Positions 49,771 to 62,589 of a DNA stretch of 64,000 bases are shown here, piece by piece; position 1 is the stretch's first letter, and each line of letters opens with the position of its first letter. The stretch covers positions 22,319,241 through 22,383,240 of the forward strand of contig NC_092182.1 of assembly GCF_043641665.1 (NCBI RefSeq), read 5' to 3'. Both the position numbers and the translations under genes were made by a program. The stretch comes from Enoplosus armatus (taxonomy: Eukaryota > Chordata > Actinopteri > Centrarchiformes > Enoplosidae). Under the pieces are notes generated by a model that did no database searches, had not been told where the DNA came from, and was given only the letters and a program-made list of their open reading frames with translations.

Positions 49771-52700
49771 AAAAATAGTCATAAACAAAAAATGTCTTTG
49801 GTTGACAACAGCACTTTGCTGAGTGCTCCATATGTCTGTCATATTGTTTGCAGTGTTTAATAAGCTCACTCCCCACTTTTGCTTGTTTATCACTGTACTC
49901 AATTAAGACCCGTAATTGTGCAGGATGAGCATGCTTGATGCTGGGCAGGAAAACAATCTTGGCTCCAGTGGCCTGGTTTAATTGTTGAAGCCTGGTTGAG
50001 GGGGATGGTGTTTTGTTGCTGCGGGGGACAGCTCGGCTTTGTAAATGGACTACTTACAGAATTTTCTGGATGTTAAAACTTTTTCACATCCCCTTGGGCA
50101 GCTGCTAAGCAAATAAATTACTCAATATAATGAGCTGTTCCACTCTCCTGTGGAATTCCCAAGCTTTCCACTGAAAGGTACGGTTCGACACGCCTTTTCT
50201 CATTCTTATAGCTCTTGTATGGAACCGGGTTCATCTAAAGGATACAGTTTTTTTTTAACCACGCTTTGGAAGATGAAAGCAGCACAATCCGCCCGGCTAA
50301 TCCTTATCTAGTCAGTTAGAATATCCCTACCGGTACATTATAGTATGTACCAGTGGTTTGTGGGTGAGAATAATCTCACCATGTTCCTCGTCTCCTTGTT
50401 CTTGTCTTCCACGTCTAGGTCTTTGCCTTGTGATTAGTGCTGGTTTCCCACAGTTTATACTGTAAAGCCTTTAGGGATTCTCTGTTTATATTGAGTTTAT
50501 ATGGAAAAGGAGGAGGTGAGATTGTAAACAACAAGCTAATGAGAAGGCTGCTCTGTTTTGCCTTGTGTGGAAAAATAACAATCGCTTCCTGTGCACTTCA
50601 CAGCATGAGTGAAAGTACAGTGCTGGAATATCATAATTTTAAGTCCCCATCATGTTTGAAAATTAGACAGTAATTACTGCGTAATTTCTTTTTATTAGGC
50701 CGAAGTATATTCTTTCAATTCCGTGTAATTGTAGACCCCACAAGTTTCTGGTAATTCTAGACACCATGAAATTGACTCTGTGCTTTGGTAGAATGAGGCC
50801 TTTTCTGTGCATTTGGGGTGGTCACTAGCAAAAATTGAATTATTTCCAGGAGGAGACTAAAGAATAGATCAATATGTCCATTGTTGGTGAATTGCTCTAT
50901 CCTTTGAACACAGAACTTTTCATGGTTCTTTATTTAAGTCCAATATCTCAAACTATAGTTCCCTACAAGGCATTATATAGGTTGTTGATAATCCATCACC
51001 TCTAAGTAATGGGTGTTATGTATTGATGTGAAAAAGAGAGAAATATGAGGTACCTTAGGTATGGATTTGATTTCCTATTTATCGAAAACATGGACTCGGA
51101 GCACTGCAAAACGCTGCAGATGAAATGTATATGACTCACAGAGAGACTGGCAGTGAAACAGTGAGACACAGTCAACAGACTAAACTGAAAAATCACGTAC
51201 AAAACTCCTCCGCACCGGACATTAACCACCCGCCAGTGTTTACTACAAAGCCTGGATTGGCCTCGCAGCATATTGATGCCTGGGAAATGCTCACTTCGTG
51301 CTGGGACCAGTGTTCTGGTTTATTGTGGTCATCTCAAGGCTGTGTGGTCTCCACAGAGTTATTTTGGCGGTTTAGGTGGGGGAGAGATCAGCGCATTTTC
51401 ATGTGCGGGGTGTTTTCATTCTACCCCGCCAACCGACTCAGTAGGGCACCGTCTCGACACACACCAGGGCCACCGCTGCCTCTCCTCCCAGCACGGGCAT
51501 CTCTTCTATGTGAAGTAACAGGCTTAAAGAACTGTCTGGAATACATTAGTCACAGTTATTAATGAGGTTGTTTTGATTCTGCTCCCCCCTTGTCTTGGCT
51601 TTTTTTTTTCCACCTTGCAAAGTCATGACGGGGCTAAGGATTTTGGCTTAAACAAAAAGACAGAAGTTGTCAGCTCACGGGGAGACAGATAAAGTTAAAA
51701 CAAGACAGAAAAACTGGCGAGGCAGAAAGGCGAGGAAGAGATCACAGTACAGTGTAGACCTACACTATGTCTCTCTTAACCACACTACATAATGTTATGC
51801 ACTTGGCAAAGGAGTAGATCCCTCTCCCCTTACAGTATGATATGAATTGGCTCAGTTTAGGGCTGTCAATGGCATTTCAGTACAGTGTGTCTCTGAGAGC
51901 TGTTTTTAACTTTGACAGTGGCAGGGTATGACTTTTAAGAGATAAGACAAACGCCACAGAAAATAAAGTAGTTGCTCATCACTGGAGAAAAATATCAGAT
52001 AATTTAAGGAAAAAAAGTAAATCTATAATTGCGTTTTTAGTTTTTGAAACTCTTCAGTAACTTGTGTGTGCACACTGCTCTGGTATTGAGGTTACTGCAA
52101 TTTATGACGTGATTAATGGTCTAGTGACTGTTTATCTAAAGGTGAGACACACAAACGTATTCTCCACTGTGTCAATCCCTTTAAACATGCCACTGAATCA
52201 AAGCCAGACAGATATTTCAGATTACATTGTCTCAATGTAGGCTAATGTTATGACATTGACACTGAGCAGAATGTGACATTTTCAGCCACCATGAGGGACA
52301 GCTCAACTCTCCACAGAGAAACCCTCGCTAGAGAAGACATTTTGGAGCCCTCTGCATCTAAAATAAGCAGGCCCCCAGTCAAGCACAGAGCTGATTCGTT
52401 GATGTCTCTCATTCCTTGTACAGCCTTGATAACTCCTCCTTGCGACCTTCTTACTAAATATAGCAATTCACGTATTGATTTGGGGACGCAGTGCATTCAC
52501 AGCATGCCTCCACCATAATGACCTATTTCAACAGATTGCTTGTAGTTAAGTAGTTTTTTTCTGTGCGCTCTTTGTCTCGAGGCTGCAGGAGGAAGAAGAC
52601 ACAGCCACATGTTCTGAGCGGAGGTAGACACAACATATCTCGGGTCTGTTGCACAGGCCAAGAAACCGTCATGCATTCCCGATGGCCTCTTGGCAACATG

Positions 52701-55700
52701 AGTTCAGTATCTTCTATGCAGGAACCCTGTACGAGTGCATATTATTTTATCACAGCATTAAATGTTTGTGTGTTCTCTCAAGAAGATGCTTTATCTCAAC
52801 ACGGTGCAAAGTTGCGAGATTACGAGAATCAACTGGGTCTGCAAGTGGCGTGATTAAGTACGGATCATTCACAGTGTTGTACCTCACTGCTATTAAAGTG
52901 TGGCAATGGGGAAAAGGGCCAATGAAAGCTTGGCAAAAGATGGCTTAAATTCCATCTGTGTCTACTCCATGCCAGCAGGCAGGCTTCCCATTACGGAATG
53001 ACTGGCTATGATTGAAATCATGGCTCTAATGTGCTTCGTTATCTGTCAGTATAGTGTTGCAAGAGGGATGGGCATCAACAGGATCACTGTTGTGCTCTTC
53101 AAGGGAGCTGAGTTCTAGAAACACTGTCACTGTTTTATCAAAACAGCCAGGTGACGTGTCTAAACACCTTACTATTTATCTTTTTGCCCTTCCAAATAGT
53201 ACAGCTGCCACATCAGGCGTGCTGCAAGCTGTCTGGCCTTGTCAGTTAATGCTGCAGTATGCGAAAGGAAACAAAGTATTAGATACAGCTCCTCAATTTC
53301 AATAGAACAATCTTTCATTTAAAACTCATTTATCGGCACTCTCTCCTATTATGCTCATTTACGGATTTTGACCTCAATGGAGGTAATTTATCCAGAAGAC
53401 TTTCTACAGTGGCATTGTCATTCAGCTGGGAGATTCTTATCAGCCACATCACAAAACCCCTGAGAACATAAGTCCTTCCTCCCTCTTTGCCCATTCACCG
53501 ACCTTCCAGGCACCGCCACAATCAGGCCTTTGTGGGCCCGGCTTGTCTGTCATCTCCCTGGTTCTGTTGATATGGGCCTCGTGCTGAGAGCGTGGTCTCC
53601 TCATACACTGCACTAAGCGCTGGCTAATTGAGCTTGTCAAGCCAGAATCTGTTAGTGTGCTGATAAGAAGGTATTTGACCTCTTAGGAGGCCCCTGGTGG
53701 TGCCCTGGAGAACATGTTCTCGATAAGTGTTCTCTTCTATCCAGAAGAGCATAGCAGCCAAAGGGAGGATCCTAAAAAATCACCTTTGTCTATACTTGAT
53801 TTTTTTATTGCCTTATTAGATGCTTGGTCTGTTGACACTGGAACAGTGAATTGGACAATTGTTGTACGTTAATCCAGCATACAGACACCATATTGACAGT
53901 AAATGTGGGGCAGATTCTTATCATTTAAAGTTTGATACACTTATCAAAGGCTGCTGATGCAGTCCAAGGAAAGAGCCCATAAAAATCACCGCACAGGACG
54001 GAAAGTAGGACTTTCCTCATTCTTTAATCAATTGCTTATGTCTCTGGTTAAGGCAGCTGGCAGAGGTCCACAAATCGAAGGTCTTGGATGGATGCCCTTC
54101 CCATTTCCTCATCAAACTTCCATGCAGCGGAGCAAGACTAACCGTGTCTGTGCCCCTCCTTTTTTCTCATTGTGTGTGCCAGACCTGCTGAAGTAGTTTT
54201 TGCATATAATTTTCCCCCATTTGTTTTAATCTGTTCGGAGCAGGAGATGATCAGGGTTTAGGAAACCCGAACCATTAAGACACACATGTTACACAAATTT
54301 GCTTTAGTCTTGTTTGGCATTTTCTTGAAAACCACACCTATCTGGTATTACGGTCAGGTTAAAACACATGTAAAGATTTTTTGCACATGGCATTTCATCC
54401 AGGTCTGTTGCGGATGGGGATTTTAGGCTGAGTGCAACTGACATGACCCCCACTAGCTTCCCTGGGATAATCCTGCTGCCTCCAGGAACCCAAGACTAAT
54501 CTTCCAGTCTCCCTTTTGCAGGCCCATACTCATTCCAAGCTTCCTCAACCTCTGTAATACCTTCACTAACATTCGGCGATCATCATGGCCACAAAGCCAG
54601 ATTTTGACCCTGATTTGTGAGTGTTTACAGTACATCTGCCCTCATCTGTTGTAAATTACTGGTCTGCTGAGGGCACAAACAGATATAGTTTTGATGACTC
54701 ACATGACTGTCAGCTTATGAGTAAATACAGTAGCTATCCCCAGAAGGTAGAGGCTTCTACTCAACCTTTATATTTTTACAATGACCTTTTCAGCACCTCA
54801 GCATTAACGTCAAAGATGACATGTGCCGGCCTGTATGGATATGTCAGATATGCAGAACTGGAATGTGCCGATCCGTGCCAAGGGGAAAGCAATGCCTTCA
54901 GGCTAGGTTGGTTGCATTAAGGTTATATGCGTATCTGTGTGACATGTATGACTCGTGAATTTTAGTCATACGACTAATCCAGTCTGACTGAGAATGACTG
55001 ACATGTCTCACCAGAGACTCTCCACCACGTAGTAAGTATGGATCTAAAACCTCATCTATTAGGATGTGAGCCAGCAACTTAGACAAAGAGCAGTTTCCGA
55101 GCAAGCCAGTGAATGAAACAACAGCTTTAAAACTACATTGGTTAAAACCACTAAGCTTTTAGCAGGGGTGTGACAAAACAAACAATTAAAACTGTCAAGT
55201 CAGGTTACTACATGAAGTTATTCATTTAGGCTGTAGCTGTGGAATGACTTTACAACACATTAAGGCTGAAGTTAATCTTTTTGTAAGCCTGGTACGAAAA
55301 GGAAAAGCCAAAATATACAGAAAAAGAAACCGTCGTTTCCTCCGTCCCTCAAATCCCAGTTGGTTGAGGTCCAGATTGCCAACACCTGGTAGAGCATGGG
55401 GGAACATTCCCAAGCAGAAAGTGGACCTCAGAGAAACTAATGCTTAAATCAATGCAAACAAGAAGCTAGAAAAGATACTTTAATGAATTTAGATCCAATA
55501 TTTAGTAGGTAAGTACATATTACATAACCAAAAGACACAATGATTGCAAGGGATTTTTACCTGTAGCCCCCCCACACTCTGACATTTTGCCAGGCACTGT
55601 GTGGGGACATGAGGTTATCCTCCAATCGCCACTTCTTCTCTTGATCACCTCTACACTTAATCCTTTGTAAATATGACTTATAAGAAAGGTATTAACACTA

Positions 55701-56474
55701 CATGGTAAAGAAATACTGACTCTTCTGCCTCTCTAGTTTTATTATTTGTTATTCTGTGAAATACAACACAAGGAAACCATAGAAAAAACAAAAAAGTGTC
55801 TTCAGCAGTGGAAAATAATTTGTTACTCATGTTGATAATGTGTATGTCTAAATCAATGCTTGGAATTTGTTTGCAAGGATCGTCCATGGTGACAAACTGC
55901 ACTGCACACAAAGCAATATCCTTAGATAGTAGCCATTTTGGTGCAAACCATCCTAACAAGGGGAGAAGAGTTGGACTGAAGGAATATATTGGGGAAAACT
56001 CAGCAGCAGCGTAGTTGCCAAGGTAACAGAGGGCTTTCCTATCTCCCCCCGTGCCCCAGCATTGGCCCGATCCCTCTCTGTGTGAGCTGGGTACTTAATT
56101 TCACTGACCCCCCGGGTCTGGGCTGAACAGCCTCCATTGATTAGGACAAATGGAAGGGAGACCAGCCAGCCAAGCCCCTCCTTTATCAGGGTTAAGGATG
56201 TAGTCATAGAGGAGGGAAAGACGCAGAGCAGGCAGATGAATAGCTCAGGGATCCCTTGTTTTAGATGAATCAATGACATATTTAAAGGCTAATTAGTCGA
56301 TCTATTCACTCAGTATAAATTTGCTGGGGCCACCACCTCACTCTGCAGCCATGATTGGACTATTTAATGTATTCCACCTCTAAATAGCAGCCATTAAAGC
56401 CTTCAAATGAATCTCCTCCCAACAATGCCAGCCCTTTCAGGCGCAGGTGTAATGGTGCAAGGAAGAGGATTTGG

Positions 56475-56514
56475 GTGTGTGTGTGTGTGCATGTGTGTGT
56501 GTGCATTTGTGTGA
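56475..56514. repeat. GT microsatellite (interrupted)
   Basis: GT units with two GCAT interruptions. Confidence 0.9.
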
Positions 56515-56911
56515 GTGCAAATGTGTGATTTCAATCCTTCAAGTTTGCGTCTTTGAGTCCTGATACCAGGTGAAATCCTGTTTTGGTGGTTTAAGTCTTT
56601 TCCGTGGCACGTCATGGCTTGAATGAGCTTATTATCAATTTGACAAGCAAGCCTGATTCAGGTCACGTGATGAGAGAATCTATCAACGCCTGAGAGGTAC
56701 ACTCTCACCTGATTTTAGTCTGAGCAAGTCCTCAAAAAAGTTGTGAGACAGTTCATGAAGTTACTATTTAAATGTTTTTTTCCCCCACAAAACATTAAGT
56801 ATGCTGGCAGCAGAACTTAATGGCTATCGAGAGACACAATAACATTGATCGTTGAGAGGTAGGTTCCCTCTTTGTTTCAGACTTAATGAAGTAATGTGAT
56901 TCTTAAGTTAA

Positions 56912-56915
56912 GTGT

Positions 56916-56951
<36 letters not shown>

Positions 56952-56978
56952 ATGCTTCCAAGTATGTGTGTGTGTGTT
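56912..56978. repeat. GT microsatellite (two blocks)
   Basis: A long GT block up to 56950, then CATGCTTCCAAGTA, then a second GT block. Confidence 0.9.
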
Positions 56979-57226
56979 TCTTGGGTGCATGCATGCGTGC
57001 AAAATAGACGTATTACAGCTGTTGTTTTTTTTTTCTCTTGTAGATCAGATGGATAATAGGATTCACTCAGACTCCCTGCTGCCTCATTAAATGCTTGTGG
57101 TCAGAAGAATTGATATAATCTTTAATAAATACACTCCAGGGAGAGATGGCTGGAGATATGAAATCCAGCCCATGAACGTGATACTCACAGTCCAGTCACT
57201 CTTTATCTTTTGTGCTTTGTTTGAGG

Positions 57227-57264
57227 TATGTGTGTGTGTGTGTGTTCTGTGTGTTTGTATGTGC
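57227..57264. repeat. GT microsatellite (interrupted)
   Basis: GT units with a TTC and a TTTGTA interruption. Confidence 0.88.
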
Positions 57265-57323
57265 GCACTGGAGGGTTACACAGGGACAGTGACAGGATTC
57301 AGCACCAGCTGCTCCTTGCAATG

Positions 57324-57342
57324 CCCCCCCCCCCCCCCCCCC
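57324..57342. repeat. Homopolymer C19
   Basis: Nineteen consecutive C, followed by further CT-rich sequence. Length is uncertain in any assembly. Confidence 0.95.
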
Positions 57343-57519
57343 ATTCTCCCTTCCTTCCTCCCCTCCTACCTCCCTTTTCCTGTGACACCCCCCTTGTCCC
57401 TACTGACTGGACAACACGCAGCCCCTTTATGCCACCTGTCCATCAGCTAGACTGCACCTTAGGGAGCCTCTGTCACCGAGCTCGGAGCTGCCGCTTGCTG
57501 CCTTTGTTTGGATTCTGGT

Positions 57520-57600
57520 AGAGTCCCCCCTCCGTCCCCCTTTCTCCTCCTTTCTCTCTCACTCTGTCTTGCTCTCTTTTGCTCCCTGTGCTGTCCTTTA
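57520..57600. repeat. Pyrimidine-rich tract
   Basis: Mostly C and T on the plus strand, with few purines. It looks like low-complexity sequence rather than coding DNA. Confidence 0.65.
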
Positions 57601-58979
57601 CAAACAGAGACACACAGAAAGACACACATACAGACTAGTGATTGCCTCTGTCAGCTATTTCCTACATCTGCCTCCAGGCACAAAGGCCCCCCCCCACCAC
57701 CCACCTCCTCCCCTCTCCCTGCTTTCCTCTCACCTGTGGCCGGGATGCCAGCTATTGGGTCCACTGTGTCGGGCAGAAAACGCTGGCTGTTGAACCAGAT
57801 ATGGAAGATTGAAATCAGCATGATGCTGATGATAGTTTATGAATTCCGGAAAGCTCCAAAACAGTGAAGCAACTTTAACGGGTTGTTTATTTCATGGACT
57901 GGGCAGCGTAATTCATCCTGTATTGCTTCTTATCTCTGCCAAGACAATTATGTGAATTCTGGATGGATCCACTGTATGTCTTCAGCAGGTCACTGAGGTT
58001 ATTTATCCTCCATTCGTCCCGCTCCTCTCCTTCCTTTTACCTTATCCTTCGCCTCCACTCACCCATCCACCCTGTCCCACTGTCATCAGCAGTCTGAGGC
58101 TGTGATCAGGGCTCTAAGGTCCGGGTGCAGCCTGCGGAACGGAGTGGGGAAGCTGCCTTACATGGCAATAGCTCCTGTTGCCCTAGCAACTAGCTGTCCT
58201 TGAGAAAAGGGCGCATTTGGGGGTTTGGGAGGCCGAGGCTCTGACAGCCCCAGTCAAAACTCATAAAGAGTTCAGACACATCGATCTGTGTGTCTAAAAG
58301 AGGCCGTACTGTAAGCACAGTCCTTAAAAATAAAATGTATGAATGAATGCTGTGAGTATGACGGGTGTGGAGTGTGAGTGAGTGACTGTCCACGGGGGGA
58401 AATAGGACGTTTGAGGGAAGAACTCATTGCACCCACTGTACAATCTTGTCATAGGTGGGTGGGTGTTTCCAGGGATACTGTGCTATTCAGTGCATCCTGG
58501 TGCAGCAGGTGATCTGTTCCCATGAAGGTGAGGGTGGGTGGAGGTGGCCCACATTCTTTTGTTTGCCTCAACAATGACAGCTTGCTCTGACATCTGATCG
58601 CTCCTAAGTCTCCTCATTTCCGACCTGTTTCAAATTCGTAACAGTGTACGCCCATTCAGGCGCTGCTGTACATGAAAAGACAGGTGTATTGTATTTTTTC
58701 CTCCTTCCCACCACGAGGAACACAATAACTGACGTTTGGTGTCACATGACAGTGAAAGTTCAGCGTCTCTAGTTTCAGCTTGCATGCGATGTTAAGTAAG
58801 GCCAGGCTGGCTTTGTTTAGGGGAGAAGAACTTTATGCAACAGTATGAACAAAGACAGAGGACATCACTGGGCTGCTGGTGGAAGGATGAACACAAGCTG
58901 AGGCTGTTATTATACAAACAGAGTTAAGATTTTAAAAAGACAACATGCGATGTGATGTGGTTTAACCAAGCCATCCTAA

Positions 58980-59050
58980 ATTAGGGCCGCAAAGCAATTA
59001 ATTCTTAATCGTTATCCTAAATTATTGAGCTGAATTAATTCGAATTAGGC
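58980..59050. mobile_element. Possible fragment of a teleost dispersed repeat
   Basis: TTAGGGCCGCAAAGCAATTA, then TCTTAATCGTTATC and later GAATTAATTCGAATTAG, resembles the start of the 'agggctgcaacgattaatcg' family, diverged and cut short. No terminal repeats are visible. Confidence 0.35.
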
Positions 59051-60850
59051 TATTTTGTAACTACTGAACACCAGGCATACATCTGCTAATTCCCACCCTT
59101 ATGCAAGCAGCCACAGAATTTGACTGAATTAATTACCCCTTCTGAGCACAGAGGCTCATTTGGTGGCAAATTTATGGAGGACCATGCCATGATTTCATAT
59201 TATGTACCATTATTTGCATTAAGTGACATTTTCCCCAGCTCTGGTAATGATCTGTCATTACAAATAATGGAAAACAATGTAGCTAGTTCCAATGTGATGT
59301 GGATCCTGAAGGTTGACAAGCCATCTTAAATGGAGATTAATGCCGACAAAGGGGCCTGCCTCCTGCCACACCCCAGCCATCTGCAGCCCAGTGTACCGAA
59401 GGGGTCCACCAGCAACCTGATTGGACCCCTACATCCTCTGGAGAGCAAGCTGTCAAGTGATCTGCCTGCATGAAATGACCCTTTCCGCTTTATTCCCCAC
59501 AACCGCCCACCCTCCAGCCTTGTTCATATTCTTCCCCTGTGCGTATATGTGTTGGCTCAGATGCCTATAATTTCACCATTCCACATTTGTGCCTCTTTTT
59601 TCCCCCGTGCTGAAAAAAAAGTGGGAAAAGAAGAAAAAAAAAAAAGGAGCGCAGTGAAAATTCCAGAGGTTATTACTGTGCTGCATGCATGGCTCCAGTG
59701 ATACTCCCCTTTCATCTCTGTTTCCTCCTCCATTGACAGATGGTAGTTATCAGACAGTATGGAAATACTGTGGTTAAGATAGTTTTCACTGGTTTTTTTT
59801 TCCTTTGGTATTTATGACCTGATGATCATCATGAGAGCGTTGTGGTCTTGAACAGAGGGCCGCTCTGCCAACGTTGTTTGAATCAAGGAACTAACGTTTG
59901 CCACATGGGAATGACGCACTATCTCCAGACAGCCTGAGTGTTCGGGAAGTGGGATTGTGCACTGCGTGTGTGTGTGTACTTCAAGTACTGTTACACACCA
60001 AAGTGCTGATATGACTGAAGTGATAAATTGGTTAGTTGATAGACATGATTGATTCATTGTTTAAGACATTTGTTCAATGGTCACCACTTCCAGCTTCTCA
60101 AATGTGAAGATTTGCTGCTGTTCTCAGTTTTAAATCATTGTACATTGAATATCTTTGGGTTTTGGACTGTTGTTCGGACAAAACAAGCAGTTTGAAGACG
60201 TCCTGTTGAGCTTGGGGGAGCTGCAATGGGAATTTTCTGTATTTTCTGACACCTTTAAAGACTAAAGATTCATAGATAATGATCTGATTCATTTATAATG
60301 GAAAAATATGTTGGTTACAGTCTTGGTTGCATTTATGTATGTGTGCAATCTTTCAATCGGCTACAATTCTTCCTTTAATATGTTTCTATTTAGAACTACA
60401 CAAATATTTGTTATTTTATGATTAATAATAGTATACTTCTGTGAAAATGAATGCAAAGTTTAAAAAGTGGAAACAGTATCTCTATACCATGTTGCTGGTG
60501 TTATTTATGGCCAATGCTGGGGAGATAATGAGAAATAAGGTCAGTTAGTGGGAAATTAATTTACACCAGTTGTTACATGACTAATAATTCCCTTACAGAG
60601 TATTTTTAGCTGCCACTGACATTCTGAGCGGTGCTCCACACTTCTTTTTGTCCTTGTAAATACCAAACCTTGTGATGGTGAGCCTTGTATATCTGCCACA
60701 TATATGAGGTTAAGCCCCCGCCGTATGAGCTGAAATTGTCCTCTGGGCAGTGGCCAGATGGAGTTTATTAGCAGCTTTCTTCTTTATGGTCGATGCTTAT
60801 TTATGTTTTGGTGTATATGTATCAGAAGAAGATGGAATTAAATGAGCTCT

Positions 60851-60852
<2 letters not shown>

Positions 60853-60894
<42 letters not shown>
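60853..60894. repeat. GT microsatellite, 21 perfect units
   Basis: The longest uninterrupted dinucleotide repeat in the window (42 bases). Confidence 0.95.
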
Positions 60895-60897
<3 letters not shown>

Positions 60898-61107
60898 CAT
60901 GTATGACGTGTGTGGTGCAATGTCCTGTGTGTTTTTAAGTTTCCTGCGGAGTGTGCGCAGTACATGTCTTGTTTGTACGGGTTCTTTGAGCCTGAGCCCC
61001 CCCCCCTCGAGTAGCCTGCGCCCTCAGAGCTCATTTCCCAGGTGTCCCACATTTCCAGTTAATCTGCTGCTCAGTTTGGCTCCTAATCTGTCTCAGAGGA
61101 GCCTGCT

Positions 61108-61118
61108 GGGGGGGGGGG
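61108..61118. repeat. Homopolymer G11
   Basis: Eleven consecutive G. Confidence 0.9.
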
Positions 61119-62506
61119 ATTGGGGATGTGAGCTCTGTGACAACTGCAGAGGAGATGCAGCTTAGAGCAAAATGCTGAGGGACACAGAGGGAAAAGTCAC
61201 TTCCCAATCATCCTTCTGTCCTCCCATACCCCATGACACACATGTCCCGTGCTGTATGCGAACACACATTCACACACGCATGAATGCTTGTATAAAAGAA
61301 GTCTGGACCAGTAAACATGTGTTCGAAGTGTTCGAGGCACTTAAATAGATCACATTTTAGTGAAAAGGCTGACTTCTGGGTGAGTCTCTGAGCCGCTCAG
61401 AGTAGTTTGAGGCATTTCTCCGAAGCTTGAAGGGTGGGATTTACTACTAAAGTTAATAGAGTTAAAAGTGGCAACTAATCATTAAAATAACTGGTCGTAA
61501 TGTTTTTCCTTTCATTGGGTAAGCCCATGAAAGTGCCTGTGTCCTTTTTTTCCAGTTATTTTTAGTGATTTGGTAATGCAGGGTTGCTGCCCTGGTTGCT
61601 CAGAGTTGAACGTGTCTTAGTTATAAATGTTGAACATCAGACAGGAGTGTCTTAGAAAATAACCCATTTGAATGACCCTGTGCTCTCCTTGAGTTTGAGA
61701 GTAGCCTGATTTACACCTTGTAGGTCGTCAGTGGTCACCCTCACTCGCTGGCACTGTCCTGGCTTACAGCGTGAGGAGCCACGCAGAGTCCCAGACCTGT
61801 TAATTGCACCAGACATGGAAACCTAGAGGGAGAAATGAATATCTCATTTGTGTGCCAGTGTGTGCGTGGGGTGAAGCGAATGCCAGTTGTCTAATGGCTT
61901 TCACACAAGCCTGATTGAATTAGACAGCAAGGAGGACTGCGTTCCTAATTGAATTGCGGAGACCCTGTGTTGCAAACAGTGCTAGCTAGTGTTCCCCATG
62001 GAAGTGCTGAAGCAGAGAGGGGACGGGCCGTCTTGTCCTCACTCCCAGGAACAGACATACAACTCGAGGCTGCTCTCCTCTGGTTAATCTGTGGCCACTG
62101 TCGTTTCACAAGGTTACGCTCAACTTAGATGTGACCAGTTCAAAGGCTGACGGTCTGTAGTTGTGGTTGCAGGATGTAAGAGGTAATTAGAAAGCTACTG
62201 CAAAAGCTAACAGGTTGTCGTAATCTAATTTTGAACAGTGGTCTATCTTGTAAAAGAAACACATCTCTTTACGATAGCCTCTGATCTGTCCCTGCACTGA
62301 TTCATATAAATAGTTTTTACAGGCAGCACCAAAGCAGATACCGGCCCAAACTTGTGCATTGCTCACTGTAGCGGCCTCTTTGGTCACAATGGAATACAGG
62401 GAAATACCCAGCGTCCACACACACACACACAATCCCTCTGACGCTGGCCATTTTCACCGCTTTCAGCACTTTTTCCTGCTGTGCTCACAAAACCTCGCAC
62501 CTCTGA

Positions 62507-62525
62507 TTTTTTTTTTTTTTTTTTT
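62507..62525. repeat. Homopolymer T19
   Basis: Nineteen consecutive T following CTCTGA. Confidence 0.95.
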
Positions 62526-62556
62526 ACCCTCTAGCCTTTTCTCTTTCACACCCTGA

Positions 62557-62589
62557 ACACCACACACACACACACACGCGCGCACACAC
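62557..62589. repeat. CA microsatellite with CG core
   Basis: CA units, then CGCGCG, then CA again: an alternating purine-pyrimidine run. Confidence 0.9.

Larger units (their letters stand above)
41959..52000 (+). other. ephb2 intron 3, first 10 kb
   Basis: The first 281 bases keep the exon 3 frame open. An AATAAA lies at 42568-42573. Farther on are two small direct duplications (44.02-44.11 kb and 46.15-46.21 kb), a short duplication at 44.60 kb, a GA-rich tract near 45.92 kb, a pyrimidine tract near 48.19 kb, a homeodomain-type inverted repeat (48743-48773), and a terminal-inverted-repeat element (49438-49770). The exon encoding the next cysteine-rich segment was looked for by eye and not found. 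Confidence 0.8.

Noticed and set aside
51125..51562. 145-codon open frame on the plus strand in intron 3
   Set aside because: No domain or signal, and an overlapping alternative frame is equally open. Chance is more likely.
57029..57090. T-rich stretch ending in TTGTAG followed by a short open frame
   Set aside because: Acceptor-like, but the frame stops within about 15 codons and does not resemble EphB2 exon 4.
57091..57867. Overlapping open frames in a pyrimidine-rich stretch
   Set aside because: They cross GT repeats and a C19 run, and the products are low-complexity.
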